64,000 nt of DNA from positions 1 through 64,000 of the forward strand of contig NZ_JHVI01000017.1 of the NCBI RefSeq assembly GCF_000620065.1. The letters are read 5' to 3'. Each line of letters opens with the position of its first letter. Position 1 is the first letter of the stretch. The notes below the pieces were generated by a model. It was not told the origin of the DNA. It saw only the letters and a program-made list of their open reading frames with translations, and did no database searches. The stretch is from Meiothermus cerbereus DSM 11376 (GTDB taxonomy: Bacteria; Deinococcota; Deinococci; Deinococcales; Thermaceae). This document shows positions 15,085 through 23,617 of the stretch, in pieces. A program made the position numbers and the translations under genes.

Positions 15085-16800
15085 TCAGGCGGGGTTCAAG
15101 CGACTGCCCGCCGCAAGCGCGTAGGCGATGAAGCCCGCCAGCGCGGCAAACCCCACCCCGGTGCGGGCCTGGCCGGTTTCGGGGTCGAAGGACTCAGGGG
15201 CGTAGCCCTGGTCGAGGGGGGCCTGCTCGAGCACCATCAGCGCGTCCCCCGCAGGGCGCAAGAGCCCCGAGAGAATCCGGTTGGCCAGTCCAAAGCCCGA
15301 GGGGAAGGGAAAGTGGGCCGAGCCCTCGCCGGGAAAGCGCCCTTTGTAGTGGTGGGGGTTGTCGTTGCCCAGAATCCAGAGCGCGGTGGCCTGCCAGATG
15401 GGGTCTTGGCGGCTGCAAAAGCCCAGGTGGGGGAGCAGCAGCAGGCTGCCCGCGGGCTCGTCGGAGAAAGTATGGGCGCCCCCCGGCTCGAAGCTAAAGA
15501 CAAACCGCCCGTTGCGCTCGGCCTGGCGGTAGAGGGTCTCGCGGATGGCCCGGGCCTCGAGCTTCAGTGCCTCGCCGCCCTGCCAGAAGGGCGAGAGGCG
15601 CTCGAGGGCCACCGCCCACAGGGCGTTGTCGTAGGTCAGGTAGGGCTCCTGCACCGGGTCGTCGGTGGGGGAGAGGAAGGTGCGGTAGAGGGGCAGCGAG
15701 GGGTGTTTTTCCTCGGCCACCCGCGCCAGCACCCCCTCCAGCGGCGCGCGCAGCTCGCTCACCAGCTCGGGGTTGGGGCCGGTGGCCTCCAAATACCGGG
15801 CCAGCGCCAGCGGATAGGCCGCAGCCTGGTCGAGCTCAAAACCGGGGTACAGGGGCGGCCCAGCCAGGTACTGGGCGTGCTCGCCCGGCCAGCGGGCCTG
15901 GCGGCGGAAAGCCGCTTTGAGCACCTCCCGGGCCCGCTTGCGGTCGGCCTTGAGCAGGGCCGGGAAAAACCACAAGAGCGCGTCGCGGGCCCAGTAGGCC
16001 CCCGAGACGTAGTAGTGGGGGCTACGGGAGGTCAGCAGCACCGGCTCGCCCTCGAGGGTGTCGGCCTGGGCGTAGAAGTAGCTGAAAATCAGATGCCGCC
16101 GGTAGACCTCGTAGAGGGGGCCCGTGTAGTTGGTGGTCAGAAGGGCCAGCTTGTGCAGGGTCTTGCGCAGCAGGCCCTCCCAGCCCACGCGCCGCAGGTG
16201 CAGGGCGGTGGTGCGGGCCCCGTCGGCCTCGGGGGCCAGGCCCAGGTAGAGCGTGACCGGGCCATGCGCCCACTCGAGCACGAACTGGGGGCCCCAATCT
16301 ATTCGGGTGGGGGGAGGGTCGGCCTGTAAGCCCAACGCCAGCAGGGTGCGCTCGCTGCGGGCTTCCAGCACATAGCTGCCAGTCCAGGCATCGTGCCCGG
16401 TGCGGAAAGCGGCCTCGAGCCTCTCTTCCCTAAAACGCCTAAGACCCAGGTACTCCAGGTTGCCCGCTACCTGCAGGGGGCCGTTTTGCTTGGGCTCCAG
16501 CCTGAGCGCCAGCCCCCGCTCGCCGTAGGGGGCTAAGAGCGTCACCGTGAGCTGGGCGTTCTCCCAGATGGGAATCCAGTCCGACAGGCGCGAAACCTGC
16601 CAGCCCTGGCCGGACACCTCCAGCAAAGGCGCCCCCACCCAGTCCAGCAGGCCATTGAGCCCCAGCGAGGCCACCCCCATGCGCGAGATGGTGGGGGCTT
16701 GGGGGCTGGCTTCTACGTGCACCTCGAGGTTGCCAGTGGGCAGGTGCGCGGGGGGGGTGTCCAGGATGGGGGCGGGGGTCATGAGTTCCATAAAGCTCAC
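15085..16800 (-). CDS. Glycosidase-like protein, (alpha/alpha)6-barrel type
   Basis: 571 residues. The N-terminal 230 residues are beta-rich; the C-terminal 330 look like an (alpha/alpha)6 barrel of the kind found in debranching enzymes and exo-mannosidases: HYYVSGAYWARDALLWFFPALL near 270-291, with the Arg-Asp typical of such sites, then repeated helical pairs and DNPHHYKGRFPGEGSAHFPFPSG near 475-497. Family assignment (amylo-glucosidase, GH125-like or other) is unsure. No signal peptide, so it would work on imported oligosaccharide. Its start overlaps the small membrane protein's stop by four bases, making it the last gene of the sugar ABC operon. Confidence 0.65.
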   Translation of the reverse strand: MSFMELMTPAPILDTPPAHLPTGNLEVHVEASPQAPTISRMGVASLGLNGLLDWVGAPLLEVSGQGWQVSRLSDWIPIWENAQLTVTLLAPYGERGLALRLEPKQNGPLQVAGNLEYLGLRRFREERLEAAFRTGHDAWTGSYVLEARSERTLLALGLQADPPPTRIDWGPQFVLEWAHGPVTLYLGLAPEADGARTTALHLRRVGWEGLLRKTLHKLALLTTNYTGPLYEVYRRHLIFSYFYAQADTLEGEPVLLTSRSPHYYVSGAYWARDALLWFFPALLKADRKRAREVLKAAFRRQARWPGEHAQYLAGPPLYPGFELDQAAAYPLALARYLEATGPNPELVSELRAPLEGVLARVAEEKHPSLPLYRTFLSPTDDPVQEPYLTYDNALWAVALERLSPFWQGGEALKLEARAIRETLYRQAERNGRFVFSFEPGGAHTFSDEPAGSLLLLPHLGFCSRQDPIWQATALWILGNDNPHHYKGRFPGEGSAHFPFPSGFGLANRILSGLLRPAGDALMVLEQAPLDQGYAPESFDPETGQARTGVGFAALAGFIAYALAAGSRLNPA

Positions 16801-16988
16801 TGCTTCTTGAGCTTATCGAAATAGACCCACACAAAGTACAACGCCAGCAATACCAAAAGCACAAACAGCGCGGTTACGATGCCCCGCAGCCAGTCGGCAA
16901 ACATCACCCCCACCAGCACCCCAGCGGCAAAACCAAGCAGGTGCCCGCGGTACTGCTGCCATAACAAGCGGGCCAGGTTTTTGTTCAT
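16797..16988 (-). CDS. Small membrane protein between ABC permease and glycosidase
   Basis: 63 residues with hydrophobic stretches at about 16-30 (LLGFAAGVLVGVMFA) and 36-54 (IVTALFVLLVLLALYFVWV) and a basic C terminus. Coupled to the glycosidase gene by ATGA overlap and 27 bases downstream of the permease gene. No family recognised. It might hold the glycosidase near the transporter; this is inference. Confidence 0.65.
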   Translation of the reverse strand: MNKNLARLLWQQYRGHLLGFAAGVLVGVMFADWLRGIVTALFVLLVLLALYFVWVYFDKLKKQ

Positions 16989-17015
16989 GCCGACCAGATT
17001 ACCAGGAAAACCGCC

Positions 17016-17828
17016 CTAGCCCTTGACCCCCGTCAGTACTACGCCTTCGATAATCTGACGCTGGAAGAACAAGAAGACCAGCAGCACCGGCAGCACTGCC
17101 AGGCTGCTGGCGGCCATGATCAGGTTCCAGGCGGTGCCGGCCTCGCTCGAGAACAGCGCCACCCCCACCGGGATGGTGCGCATATCGGCGGTCTGTACCA
17201 CAATCAGGGGCCACAAAAAGGCGTTCCAGTTGCCCAGGAAGGTAAAGATACCCAAAGCCGCCAGGGCCGGGCGCACCAGGGGAAAGGCAATGCGCCAGAA
17301 CACCCCAAACTCACTCAGCCCATCAATTCGCCCGGCGTCCAGCAGGTCGGTGGGCAGGGTCTGGAAAAACTGCCGCATCAAAAACACCCCAAAGGCACTG
17401 ATGAGGCCGGGAAACAGCAAGCCCCAGTAGGTGTTGCTCCAGCCGTACTGGGTGCTCATCACATACCAGGGGATAATGAGCATCTCGGTGGGCACCATCA
17501 GGGTCGAAAGGATCAGCACAAATACCAGCCCCCGTCCGGGAAAACGCAGCTTGGCCAGGGTGTAGCCCACCAGCGAATCGAACAACAACACCGAAAAAGT
17601 GGTGATGAGGGCCACAATCAGGCTGTTTAGGAACCAACGGGGAAACTGGGTTTTGAAGAGCACCTCGCGGTAGTTGTCCAGGGTGGGGGCCTGGGGCCAG
17701 ACCTTGAGCTCGAAAATTTCGGCAAAAGGCTTGAGGGAGGTCAGGAACATCCACACAAAGGGAAAAAACATCACCAGGCTGCCCAGAATCAGGAGCGCGT
17801 AGACGAGGAACGTAGATAGGCGCTTCAT
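17016..17828 (-). CDS. Sugar ABC transporter permease, MalG type
   Basis: 270 residues, six helices, with the EAA loop near residues 155-175 containing DAGRIDGLSEFGVFWRIAFPLVRPA (EAA-x3-G pattern, here DAGRIDG), which docks the ATPase. N-terminal KRLSTFLVYALLILGSLVMFFPFVWM is typical of the carbohydrate-uptake CUT1 MalG/UgpE subfamily. It abuts the MalF-type gene with a one-base overlap (TGATG). Forms the channel with that protein. Confidence 0.92.
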   Translation of the reverse strand: MKRLSTFLVYALLILGSLVMFFPFVWMFLTSLKPFAEIFELKVWPQAPTLDNYREVLFKTQFPRWFLNSLIVALITTFSVLLFDSLVGYTLAKLRFPGRGLVFVLILSTLMVPTEMLIIPWYVMSTQYGWSNTYWGLLFPGLISAFGVFLMRQFFQTLPTDLLDAGRIDGLSEFGVFWRIAFPLVRPALAALGIFTFLGNWNAFLWPLIVVQTADMRTIPVGVALFSSEAGTAWNLIMAASSLAVLPVLLVFLFFQRQIIEGVVLTGVKG

Positions 17829-18745
17829 CAGTATTCCACCCGCCGCGACAAGAGCCGTAGTTGCACCAGGGTGATGAACAGGATAATCACAAACAGCAAG
17901 ACCGTGATGGCTGCGGCATAGCCCAGGTCAAACCGAGCGAAGGCTTGTTGGTAGATGTACAGGGCCAGCGTCAGGGTGGAGCCCAACGGCCCGCCCTGAT
18001 CGGTAAAGTTGAGGTTGACCACCTGGGTGAAGAGCTGCAAAAAGCCAATGGTGCCTATCACTGCCGAGAAGACCATCACCGGGTTCAAAAGCGGAAGGGT
18101 GATATGGCGGAATAGCTGCCAGTTGCTGGCCCCGTCAATGCGAGCGGCCTCGTAGTAGTCGCGGGGGATGTTTTGCAGACCCGCCAAGAACAACACCACC
18201 TGAAAACCCAGGTTTTGCCATACTACAATCATCGTCACGGTTGCCAAGGCCTGCGAAGGCTTGGTCAAAAAAGGTTGAGGAGGGATACCAAACACACTCA
18301 GGATCTCGTTGACAATGCCGAAGTTGGGCGAGAGCATCCAGCTAAACACCCAGGCAATCGCCGCCGCGGGGGTGACGTAAGGCGCAAAATAGATGGCCCG
18401 AAACACGTCACGAAAACGAGTGACTGCGTTGAGCATGAGGGCAATGCAAAGCCCTAATAGCAGTTGCAACGGGACGCCCAACAAGGTGTAGGCCAGCGTG
18501 TTCTGCAAGGCTTTGAGCAGCAGCCGATCGTCCAACATCTGATGGTAGTGTTCCAGCCCTACGAAAGGCCTTTTGCTGGGGTCGGCGTGCCAGTCAAATA
18601 GCGAAAGCCAAAGGGCCTGAAACGCAGGCCAGATGCGGATGAACAAGAAGAAGGCCAGCGGGATGGCCAGGAAAGCAAAAGCCCATAGCGCTTCGCGGGT
18701 GGCCAGCGATATCCCTCGTTTGGCGGGTTCGATTGGTTTGTTCAT
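17828..18745 (-). CDS. Sugar ABC transporter permease, MalF/UgpA type
   Basis: 305 residues, six helices, EAA loop YYEAARIDGASNWQLFRHITLPLLNP near residues 197-222. The length lacks the large periplasmic insertion of true E. coli MalF, as usual for CUT1 systems of Gram-positives and Thermaceae. Second gene after the binding protein. No ATP-binding subunit is encoded in the operon; a shared MalK/MsmK-like ATPase elsewhere would be needed. Confidence 0.92.
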   Translation of the reverse strand: MNKPIEPAKRGISLATREALWAFAFLAIPLAFFLFIRIWPAFQALWLSLFDWHADPSKRPFVGLEHYHQMLDDRLLLKALQNTLAYTLLGVPLQLLLGLCIALMLNAVTRFRDVFRAIYFAPYVTPAAAIAWVFSWMLSPNFGIVNEILSVFGIPPQPFLTKPSQALATVTMIVVWQNLGFQVVLFLAGLQNIPRDYYEAARIDGASNWQLFRHITLPLLNPVMVFSAVIGTIGFLQLFTQVVNLNFTDQGGPLGSTLTLALYIYQQAFARFDLGYAAAITVLLFVIILFITLVQLRLLSRRVEY

Positions 18746-18910
18746 GGTGGGGTACGAGGGTGATGGACGGGCGAGTGGGTCGGTAGATCGGCTTGGGCAA
18801 GCTCGTGCCGGGGCTCTCTAAGCTGGATTAGCCCAACGTTTGGACAGCCAGCTATCGGTGGCCTTGCGCTGCACAGTGACACAACCAGCGCGATAGCTCC
18901 AGATTATTGT

Positions 18911-18925
18911 CGGCTGCGCCAGCCG
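18911..18925 (-). other. Intercistronic hairpin after the sugar-binding protein gene
   Basis: CGGCTG-CGC-CAGCCG forms a perfect 6-bp hairpin 14 bases beyond the binding-protein stop and has no T-run. Such hairpins in ABC operons often protect the upstream binding-protein message from decay, giving more binding protein than permease. The remaining roughly 170 bases to the permease start show nothing else clear. Confidence 0.4.
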
Positions 18926-18938
18926 TACGCAGACCTCG

Positions 18939-20183
18939 TTACTTCCAGAAGTTGTCCAGCAGCTTTTGCTCCTCGGCCACGGCCATTCGCCAGGACTCCG
19001 CCGGGTCTTTGTTTTCCAACAGCACCCGGTTGATGGCATCGGTCATGACTTTGCGTTGCCCAATTTCATCTACAAAAGGCGTGGCTTTGGCATAGGCCAG
19101 CGAGAGCACGAAGGGGCCAAAGACCTTGTCCAAGGTGAGCTTAGGGTCTTTGATCAGGCTTTTGCGGGCGGGCAGCTCGCCTACCTTCTCGAGCCAGTAG
19201 CGCTGTGTATCTTCCGAGACCAAAAACTCCAAAAACTTAAGCGAGGCGGCTTGCTTGGGCCCGGTGGCCAGGGGGGTCAGGCCGTGCATCCAGAAGGAGC
19301 CATAGTTCACCTTGCGCGCACCGGCTTTTTGCAGGGGTAGCTCGGCGACGCCCCAGTTGAACTTGGCCCCGTTGCGGATGGTGCCGATGGCAAAAGAACC
19401 GTCAATAATCATGCCCACTTTGCCAGCGATAAAGGCGTCGCGGTAGGCGTTGTTGCCAGGGAATAACTGGTTGCCCAGGGTGCCCACGTTGTATTTCTTG
19501 AGCCAGTCGGTATAGAAGGTGAAGGCTTTGAGGCCAGCGGCATCGCCATAGAGCACCTTGCGCCCATCGTCGGAGTAGGGCCGCCCGCCAAACTGCCGGA
19601 TCAGTACCTCGCGCACCAGGTGGTGGTCTTGCCCATCGGGGGCCATGGCGTAGCCCAGTTGGGTGAACTTGTTGCCGTCCTTGATGGTGAGCTTAGCTGC
19701 GATGTTGAGGAACTCATCCCAGGTTTTGGGCGGGTTTTTGAAACCGGCGGCGTTGAGCAGGTCACGGTTGTAGAAGAGCGCCAGCGAACGCACCGCCGTG
19801 GGCATACCATACAGTTTGCCGCCCACTTTGGCAGCCTGGGCCAGGCTGGAGAACTCGCTGTCCAGCACCTTGATGTACTCATTGGGCATGGGTTGCAGAT
19901 AGCCGGCCTTGACCCAGGTGGGCAGCCAGCCATAGAACAGGTTGACCACATCGGGCCCCTGGCCGGCAGGAATCGAAGAGGCCACCTTTTGCTGATAGGC
20001 GTCGAAGGGGAAGGTCTGGTGCTGTACCTTGATGCCAGGGTTGGCCGCCTCGAACCGCTTGATGAGCTCGTCTATGGCCTCCACTTTGCTCCTGAAGTCG
20101 TATTGCCAGTAGGTGATGGTGACCGAACCCTGGGCCAGCGCCGCTCCCAACAGGGCGACCAAGATGAACAAAGCTCTGCGCAT
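18939..20183 (-). CDS. Extracellular sugar-binding protein of ABC transporter (CUT1)
   Basis: 414 residues. Signal peptide at 1-18 (LFILVALLGAALAQG), apparently cleaved rather than lipidated because there is no lipobox Cys. Family-1 features: ITYWQYDFRSKVEAIDELIKRFE near 24-45, GQGPDVVNLFYGWLP near 85, YGMPTAVRSLALFYNRDLL near 125-143, and a late AFIAGKVGMIIDGSFAIG near 250. Aromatic residues near the presumed cleft suit an oligosaccharide ligand, whose identity is not determinable. AGGAGG ribosome site at good spacing. First gene of the operon binding protein-permease-permease-small protein-glycosidase. Confidence 0.92.
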   Translation of the reverse strand: MRRALFILVALLGAALAQGSVTITYWQYDFRSKVEAIDELIKRFEAANPGIKVQHQTFPFDAYQQKVASSIPAGQGPDVVNLFYGWLPTWVKAGYLQPMPNEYIKVLDSEFSSLAQAAKVGGKLYGMPTAVRSLALFYNRDLLNAAGFKNPPKTWDEFLNIAAKLTIKDGNKFTQLGYAMAPDGQDHHLVREVLIRQFGGRPYSDDGRKVLYGDAAGLKAFTFYTDWLKKYNVGTLGNQLFPGNNAYRDAFIAGKVGMIIDGSFAIGTIRNGAKFNWGVAELPLQKAGARKVNYGSFWMHGLTPLATGPKQAASLKFLEFLVSEDTQRYWLEKVGELPARKSLIKDPKLTLDKVFGPFVLSLAYAKATPFVDEIGQRKVMTDAINRVLLENKDPAESWRMAVAEEQKLLDNFWK

Positions 20184-20279
20184 GAACTTCCTCCTTCAAC
20201 CTCGAGGGGTCGTAGGCGATTATACGGCGAATCTGCCCCTGGCCCAAAAGCCCTCCTGCTGGCTTGCGGGAAGTGAAGA

Positions 20280-20708
20280 TTATTCGCTTAACGGAGGGGC
20301 TGCTGTGTTTCCGTGGGGGATGAGCTCGAGCTGTCGCCCCTGCGGGGTGGGGGTCAGGCGAATTTCCAGGCTATCGGGAAACACCTCGGGCTTCCCCCAT
20401 TCGATGAGGATCAGGCGAGCCTCGGGCAGGTAGTCCTCGAGGCCCAAGTGATAAAGCTCCTCCTGGTCGGCCATGCGGTAGGCGTCAATGTGAACAAGCA
20501 GGCCCTCTGCGGTGGGGTATTCGTGGATCAGGGTGTAGGTGGGACTGGTAACCTCACCTTTGAACCCCAGGGCCTCGGCGATGAACTTCACCAGGGTGGT
20601 CTTGCCTGCCCCCATGGGCCCCGTAAGCAGCACCAGCGCCCCTTTGGGCAGGCGCTGTACGAGCTGTTGGGCAAAGGAACGGGTATCTTCCAGATGCTTC
20701 AGAAGCAC
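20280..20708 (-). CDS. tsaE: tRNA threonylcarbamoyladenosine biosynthesis protein TsaE
   Basis: 142 residues, GTG start. P-loop GPMGAGKTTLVKF near residue 31, SPTYTLIHEYP near 56, HIDAYRM near 73, and the terminal IEWGKPE motif, all diagnostic. TsaE is the ATPase that works with TsaB and TsaD in forming t6A37 on ANN-decoding tRNAs. Located alone here, divergent from an MFS transporter gene. Confidence 0.93.
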   Translation of the reverse strand: MLLKHLEDTRSFAQQLVQRLPKGALVLLTGPMGAGKTTLVKFIAEALGFKGEVTSPTYTLIHEYPTAEGLLVHIDAYRMADQEELYHLGLEDYLPEARLILIEWGKPEVFPDSLEIRLTPTPQGRQLELIPHGNTAAPPLSE

Positions 20709-20788
20709 GTCTACTAGCTTATCGCGGTTGCGTAGTTGAGCCTATGCTTCCAATCCGCTGGAACCTCGGGTGTCATAATTGCGCGGTC

Positions 20789-21994
20789 ATGTCGAAGAAC
20801 GCCTCTATTCCCTTCATCCTGATTTCGGTACTTATCAACGTGATGGGCCTGGGTTTGGTCATTCCAGTCTTGCCCAAGCTCATCGAGACCCTGGCGGGGG
20901 GCGTGGAGCTGGGGGCCCGGCTCAACGGCCTGTTTTTTGCGGTATATGCAGTGATGCAGTTTGCCTTTGGCCCCATTCTGGGCATGCTTTCCGACCGCTA
21001 CGGGCGCCGCCCGGTGCTGCTGGCCTCGCTGGTGGGGACTGGCGTGGATTATTTGATTGCCGCCCTCACCCAGTCCATCTGGGTGCTGTTTGCGGCTCGA
21101 GTGATTGCCGGAGCCCTGGGGGCCAGCCTCTCCACTGCCAACGCCTACATTGCCGATATCTCCAAGCCCGAAGAGCGCGCCCGCAACTTTGGCCTGATTG
21201 GGGCCACCTTCGGGATGGGTTTCGTGTTGGGCCCGGTGCTGGGGGGATTTTTGGGCAATATCGACCTGCGCCTGCCCTTCTACTTTGCTGCAGGGCTGGC
21301 TTTTCTGAACTTCCTGTATGGCTACTTCGTGCTGCCCGAGTCGTTGAAGCCCGAAAACCGCAGTACCCAGACCCGCTCGCTCAACCCGTTTGTGGCCCTC
21401 CTGGTCTTGCGGAAAACCCCTATCCTGCGGGGCTTATCCCTAAGCCTCTCGCTTATCTTTCTGGCTTTTGGGATTCTGCAGAGCGTGTGGGTGCTGTACA
21501 CCGCCTACAAGTTCGGCTGGAGGCCGCTCGAGGTGGGCTTATCGCTGTTTCTGGTGGGGTTGGGCGGGGTGATTGTACAGGCCGGGTTGGTCAGGCCGGT
21601 GGTGGCCCGCCTGGGCGAGCGCCGGGCGCTGACCCTGGCCCAGAGCGTGGGGTTTTTCTCCTTTACCCTGTATGGCCTGGCCACCCAGGGCTGGATGATG
21701 TACGCCACCATCGCCCTGGCCGCTTTGAGCAACCTGGGCCAGCCCCTCATCCAGTCCTTTCTAACCCGCGAGGTCTCGCCGCAGGAGCAAGGAACCCTGC
21801 AAGGGGCCCTGGCCGGGCTGCAAAGCCTGACGGTGGCGGTGGGGGGGTTGCTGGGCGGGGTGCTGTTTTCCCTGGTGGCCAAGCCCGACCTGGCCTACGG
21901 GCTGCTGGGGCTGCCCTTTTTTGCTGGGGCCATGCTCTATGCGGTGGCGGCGGCCAATACGGCCCGCCTGTTTCGCTCGCTTCGGCAAGGCTAG
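20789..21994 (+). CDS. MFS efflux protein, TetA-like
   Basis: 401 residues, 12 helices. Motif [14 protein letters not shown] between helices 2 and 3, motif C-type [19 protein letters not shown] in helix 5, as in drug:H+ antiporters (DHA1, TetA-like). The chosen ATG lies nine bases after a CATAAT -10 element, consistent with a leaderless transcript; a longer in-frame start at 20744 lies upstream of it and would add an unlikely soluble piece. Substrate not determinable. Confidence 0.85.
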   Translation: MSKNASIPFILISVLINVMGLGLVIPVLPKLIETLAGGVELGARLNGLFFAVYAVMQFAFGPILGMLSDRYGRRPVLLASLVGTGVDYLIAALTQSIWVLFAARVIAGALGASLSTANAYIADISKPEERARNFGLIGATFGMGFVLGPVLGGFLGNIDLRLPFYFAAGLAFLNFLYGYFVLPESLKPENRSTQTRSLNPFVALLVLRKTPILRGLSLSLSLIFLAFGILQSVWVLYTAYKFGWRPLEVGLSLFLVGLGGVIVQAGLVRPVVARLGERRALTLAQSVGFFSFTLYGLATQGWMMYATIALAALSNLGQPLIQSFLTREVSPQEQGTLQGALAGLQSLTVAVGGLLGGVLFSLVAKPDLAYGLLGLPFFAGAMLYAVAAANTARLFRSLRQG

Positions 21995-22124
21995 CGGCGC
22001 TTTGTCGGCGCCTGTCAGGTTGGCCTGGGAGATCAAGCCTTTGTTTTGTTGACGGCTTCTTGCCCTCTTTTCGCTGTCCATCGCTCCAAGAGGGGGGCAA
22101 GAAACTTGCTTTTGGGGCAACCGC

Positions 22125-22394
22125 TCAGCGGTAGATGTCCCGCCGGTGGCCCACCCGCAAGACCAGAATGCTGATGCTTTGGTCGCGGATGTGGCAGACC
22201 AGCCGGTAATCGCCCACGCGGTACTTCCAGAATTTGCCCAGCTCCGGCCCGTGCAAGGCTTCTCCAATGCTGCGCGGGTCATCCAGAACCGCCACCCGCT
22301 CGCGCAAGAAGCGCAGGATGCGGCGGGCTGCCTCGGGGTCTAGCTTTCCAAGCTCTTTCTCGGCTCGCGGGTCGAACTCAATCCTGTAGCCCAA
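22125..22394 (-). CDS. RelE/ParE-superfamily toxin
   Basis: 89 residues with the full RelE pattern: [20 protein letters not shown] at the N terminus, [17 protein letters not shown] near 53-69, and the terminal VGHRRDIYR carrying Arg/His/Tyr residues used for ribosome-dependent mRNA cleavage in RelE. It overlaps the antitoxin gene by 17 bases, antitoxin first, the usual order. Appears intact. Confidence 0.9.
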   Translation of the reverse strand: MGYRIEFDPRAEKELGKLDPEAARRILRFLRERVAVLDDPRSIGEALHGPELGKFWKYRVGDYRLVCHIRDQSISILVLRVGHRRDIYR

Positions 22395-22590
22395 GGCGGC
22401 GCTCCACTTCGTCTAAGGGGATGGCGGGGAGGTGAGCCTCGAGCCGTTTTACCGCAAGGTAATAGTCCTCGAGATCGTCCAGGTGCTCCAGGATGGCCTG
22501 GCGCACGTAGTAGCTCTTGCTGCGCCCGGTCTTCTGGGCGAGCTTTTCGAGGCGCTCCTCGATTTCCCTGGGCAAGCGGATGGCAAGCAT
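22378..22590 (-). CDS. Ribbon-helix-helix antitoxin (RelB-like)
   Basis: 70 residues. [20 protein letters not shown] gives the RHH beta strand and first helix, [18 protein letters not shown] the second helix, followed by an acidic toxin-binding tail. It should dimerise, bind its own promoter and neutralise the RelE-type toxin. A perfect inverted repeat sits at its promoter. TATACT lies nine bases upstream of the ATG. Confidence 0.88.
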   Translation of the reverse strand: MLAIRLPREIEERLEKLAQKTGRSKSYYVRQAILEHLDDLEDYYLAVKRLEAHLPAIPLDEVERRLGLQD

Positions 22591-22599
22591 TGCTTTACA

Positions 22600-22614
22600 A
22601 GTATAGCACTATAC
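22600..22614 (-). promoter_or_regulatory. Autoregulatory operator/promoter of the RHH-RelE pair
   Basis: GTATAG-CA-CTATAC (22601-22614) is a 6-bp inverted repeat. On the coding strand its right arm forms the -10 TATACT (22600-22605), nine bases from the antitoxin ATG, so a bound RHH dimer would block the promoter directly. Confidence 0.55.
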
Positions 22615-22769
22615 CGCCAGCCTAACTTCCAGGCCCGGGTGGGTGGTTCCTGTCTTCTGCCACAGCGCTGAACGCAGTTCTTATCCCCGACCTGGCAAGG
22701 GGGGCGGCCATGCCAAGGCCCTGGCTTATAGCTGGAGCCTGGTCAGACCAGACCTGATATGCTGAGGGT

Positions 22770-23024
22770 ATGGCTGTGGTAACCAACATCTCCGAGGCCA
22801 AGGCCCGGCTCTCCCAGCTGGTGGAACGGGCCGAGCGCGGCGAGACCATCATCATCGGGCGCAACGACCGCCCGGTAGCCATGCTGGTGCCCTACCAGGA
22901 GACCAGGGAGCCGCGTCCTTTGGGGGGACTCAAGGGGCAGATCTGGATTGCGCCGGACTTCGACGCGTGCGATCAGGAGATCCAGCGCATCTTCGAGGGG
23001 GGCGAGGTTGAACCTGCTTCTTGA
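22770..23024 (+). CDS. Phd/YefM-family antitoxin
   Basis: 84 residues: VTNISEAKARLSQLVERAERGETIIIGRNDRPVAMLVP, the complete Phd/YefM DNA-binding N domain, and an acidic tail (DFDACDQEIQRIFEGGE) that normally wraps the toxin. A -10-like TATGCT lies six bases before the ATG, giving a leaderless message. Its last 17 bases overlap the start of a PIN-type toxin frame that is broken by a stop codon, so this antitoxin seems to lack an active partner. Confidence 0.9.
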   Translation: MAVVTNISEAKARLSQLVERAERGETIIIGRNDRPVAMLVPYQETREPRPLGGLKGQIWIAPDFDACDQEIQRIFEGGEVEPAS

Positions 23025-23385
23025 TACCCACATGCTGTTGTGGGCATTTGCAGATGATCCACGGCTTTCTCCTGAGGCCCGCGACCTCATCACCGATGGC
23101 GAAAACCTGGTCTAAGCCAGTGCGGCTTCCGCCTGGGAAATCGCCATCAAAAAAGCCCTGGGTAAGCTCAGCCTGCCCGGGGATTTCGAAGCCCACCTGC
23201 GCTACCACCGCTATACCCCCCTTCCCATCAGCGTATCCCACGCCCTGGCTGTGGAAACCCTGCCCCAGTACCACAGCGATCCTTTCGACCGGCTCCTGAT
23301 TGCTCAGGCCCGCCAGGAGCGGCTGGTTCTGCTCACTGCCGACCACCGGCTTAGCCGATACGGAGACTGGGTGCGGCCCATCTAG
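23008..23385 (+). pseudogene. PIN-domain (VapC-like) toxin interrupted by one nonsense codon
   Basis: Reading from TTG 23008 the frame is open to 23385 except for TAA at 23113-23115. The conceptual protein of 125 codons has every PIN hallmark: LLLDTHMLLWAFADDPRLS (first Asp), SAASAWEIAIKKALGKL (Glu), HSDPFDRLLIAQA (Asp) and LTADHRLSRYG (Asp). The stop falls just before ASAASAWE, where related toxins usually have Tyr or Phe, so a TAC or TAT to TAA change is the likely event. No other damage is visible, which suggests recent inactivation, or a read error. The overlap with the antitoxin is the normal arrangement. Confidence 0.85.
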
Positions 23386-23617
23386 ACCACATCCCTGGAT
23401 TTTGTCCGGCCCGAATGCATATACAGCCCCAACCTCGCCCAACTTCCGTCACCAACCCCTACCTCACACAACACGGTTTGGAGGCGGCCTCTAAAAAAAG
23501 GCCATTATAGCCAGGCCTGGTCGTTCCAGGCGCAATGGGAAGACTTCCCCGCGGGCGCAGGGCTCGAGGGGGTACGGTTTTGGAATCAGCAAGCGGAACC
23601 TTTTGGCTAGACGGCCA

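Noticed and set aside
15313-16329. 338-residue plus-strand frame opposite the glycosidase
   Set aside because: Long antisense frames are common in GC-rich DNA; it lacks domain features and a ribosome site, and the minus strand has a good gene.
23386-23617. Possible gene between the PIN pseudogene and the C45 hydrolase
   Set aside because: Only short frames; one weak GGCC hairpin around an A-run near 23490; nothing supportable.
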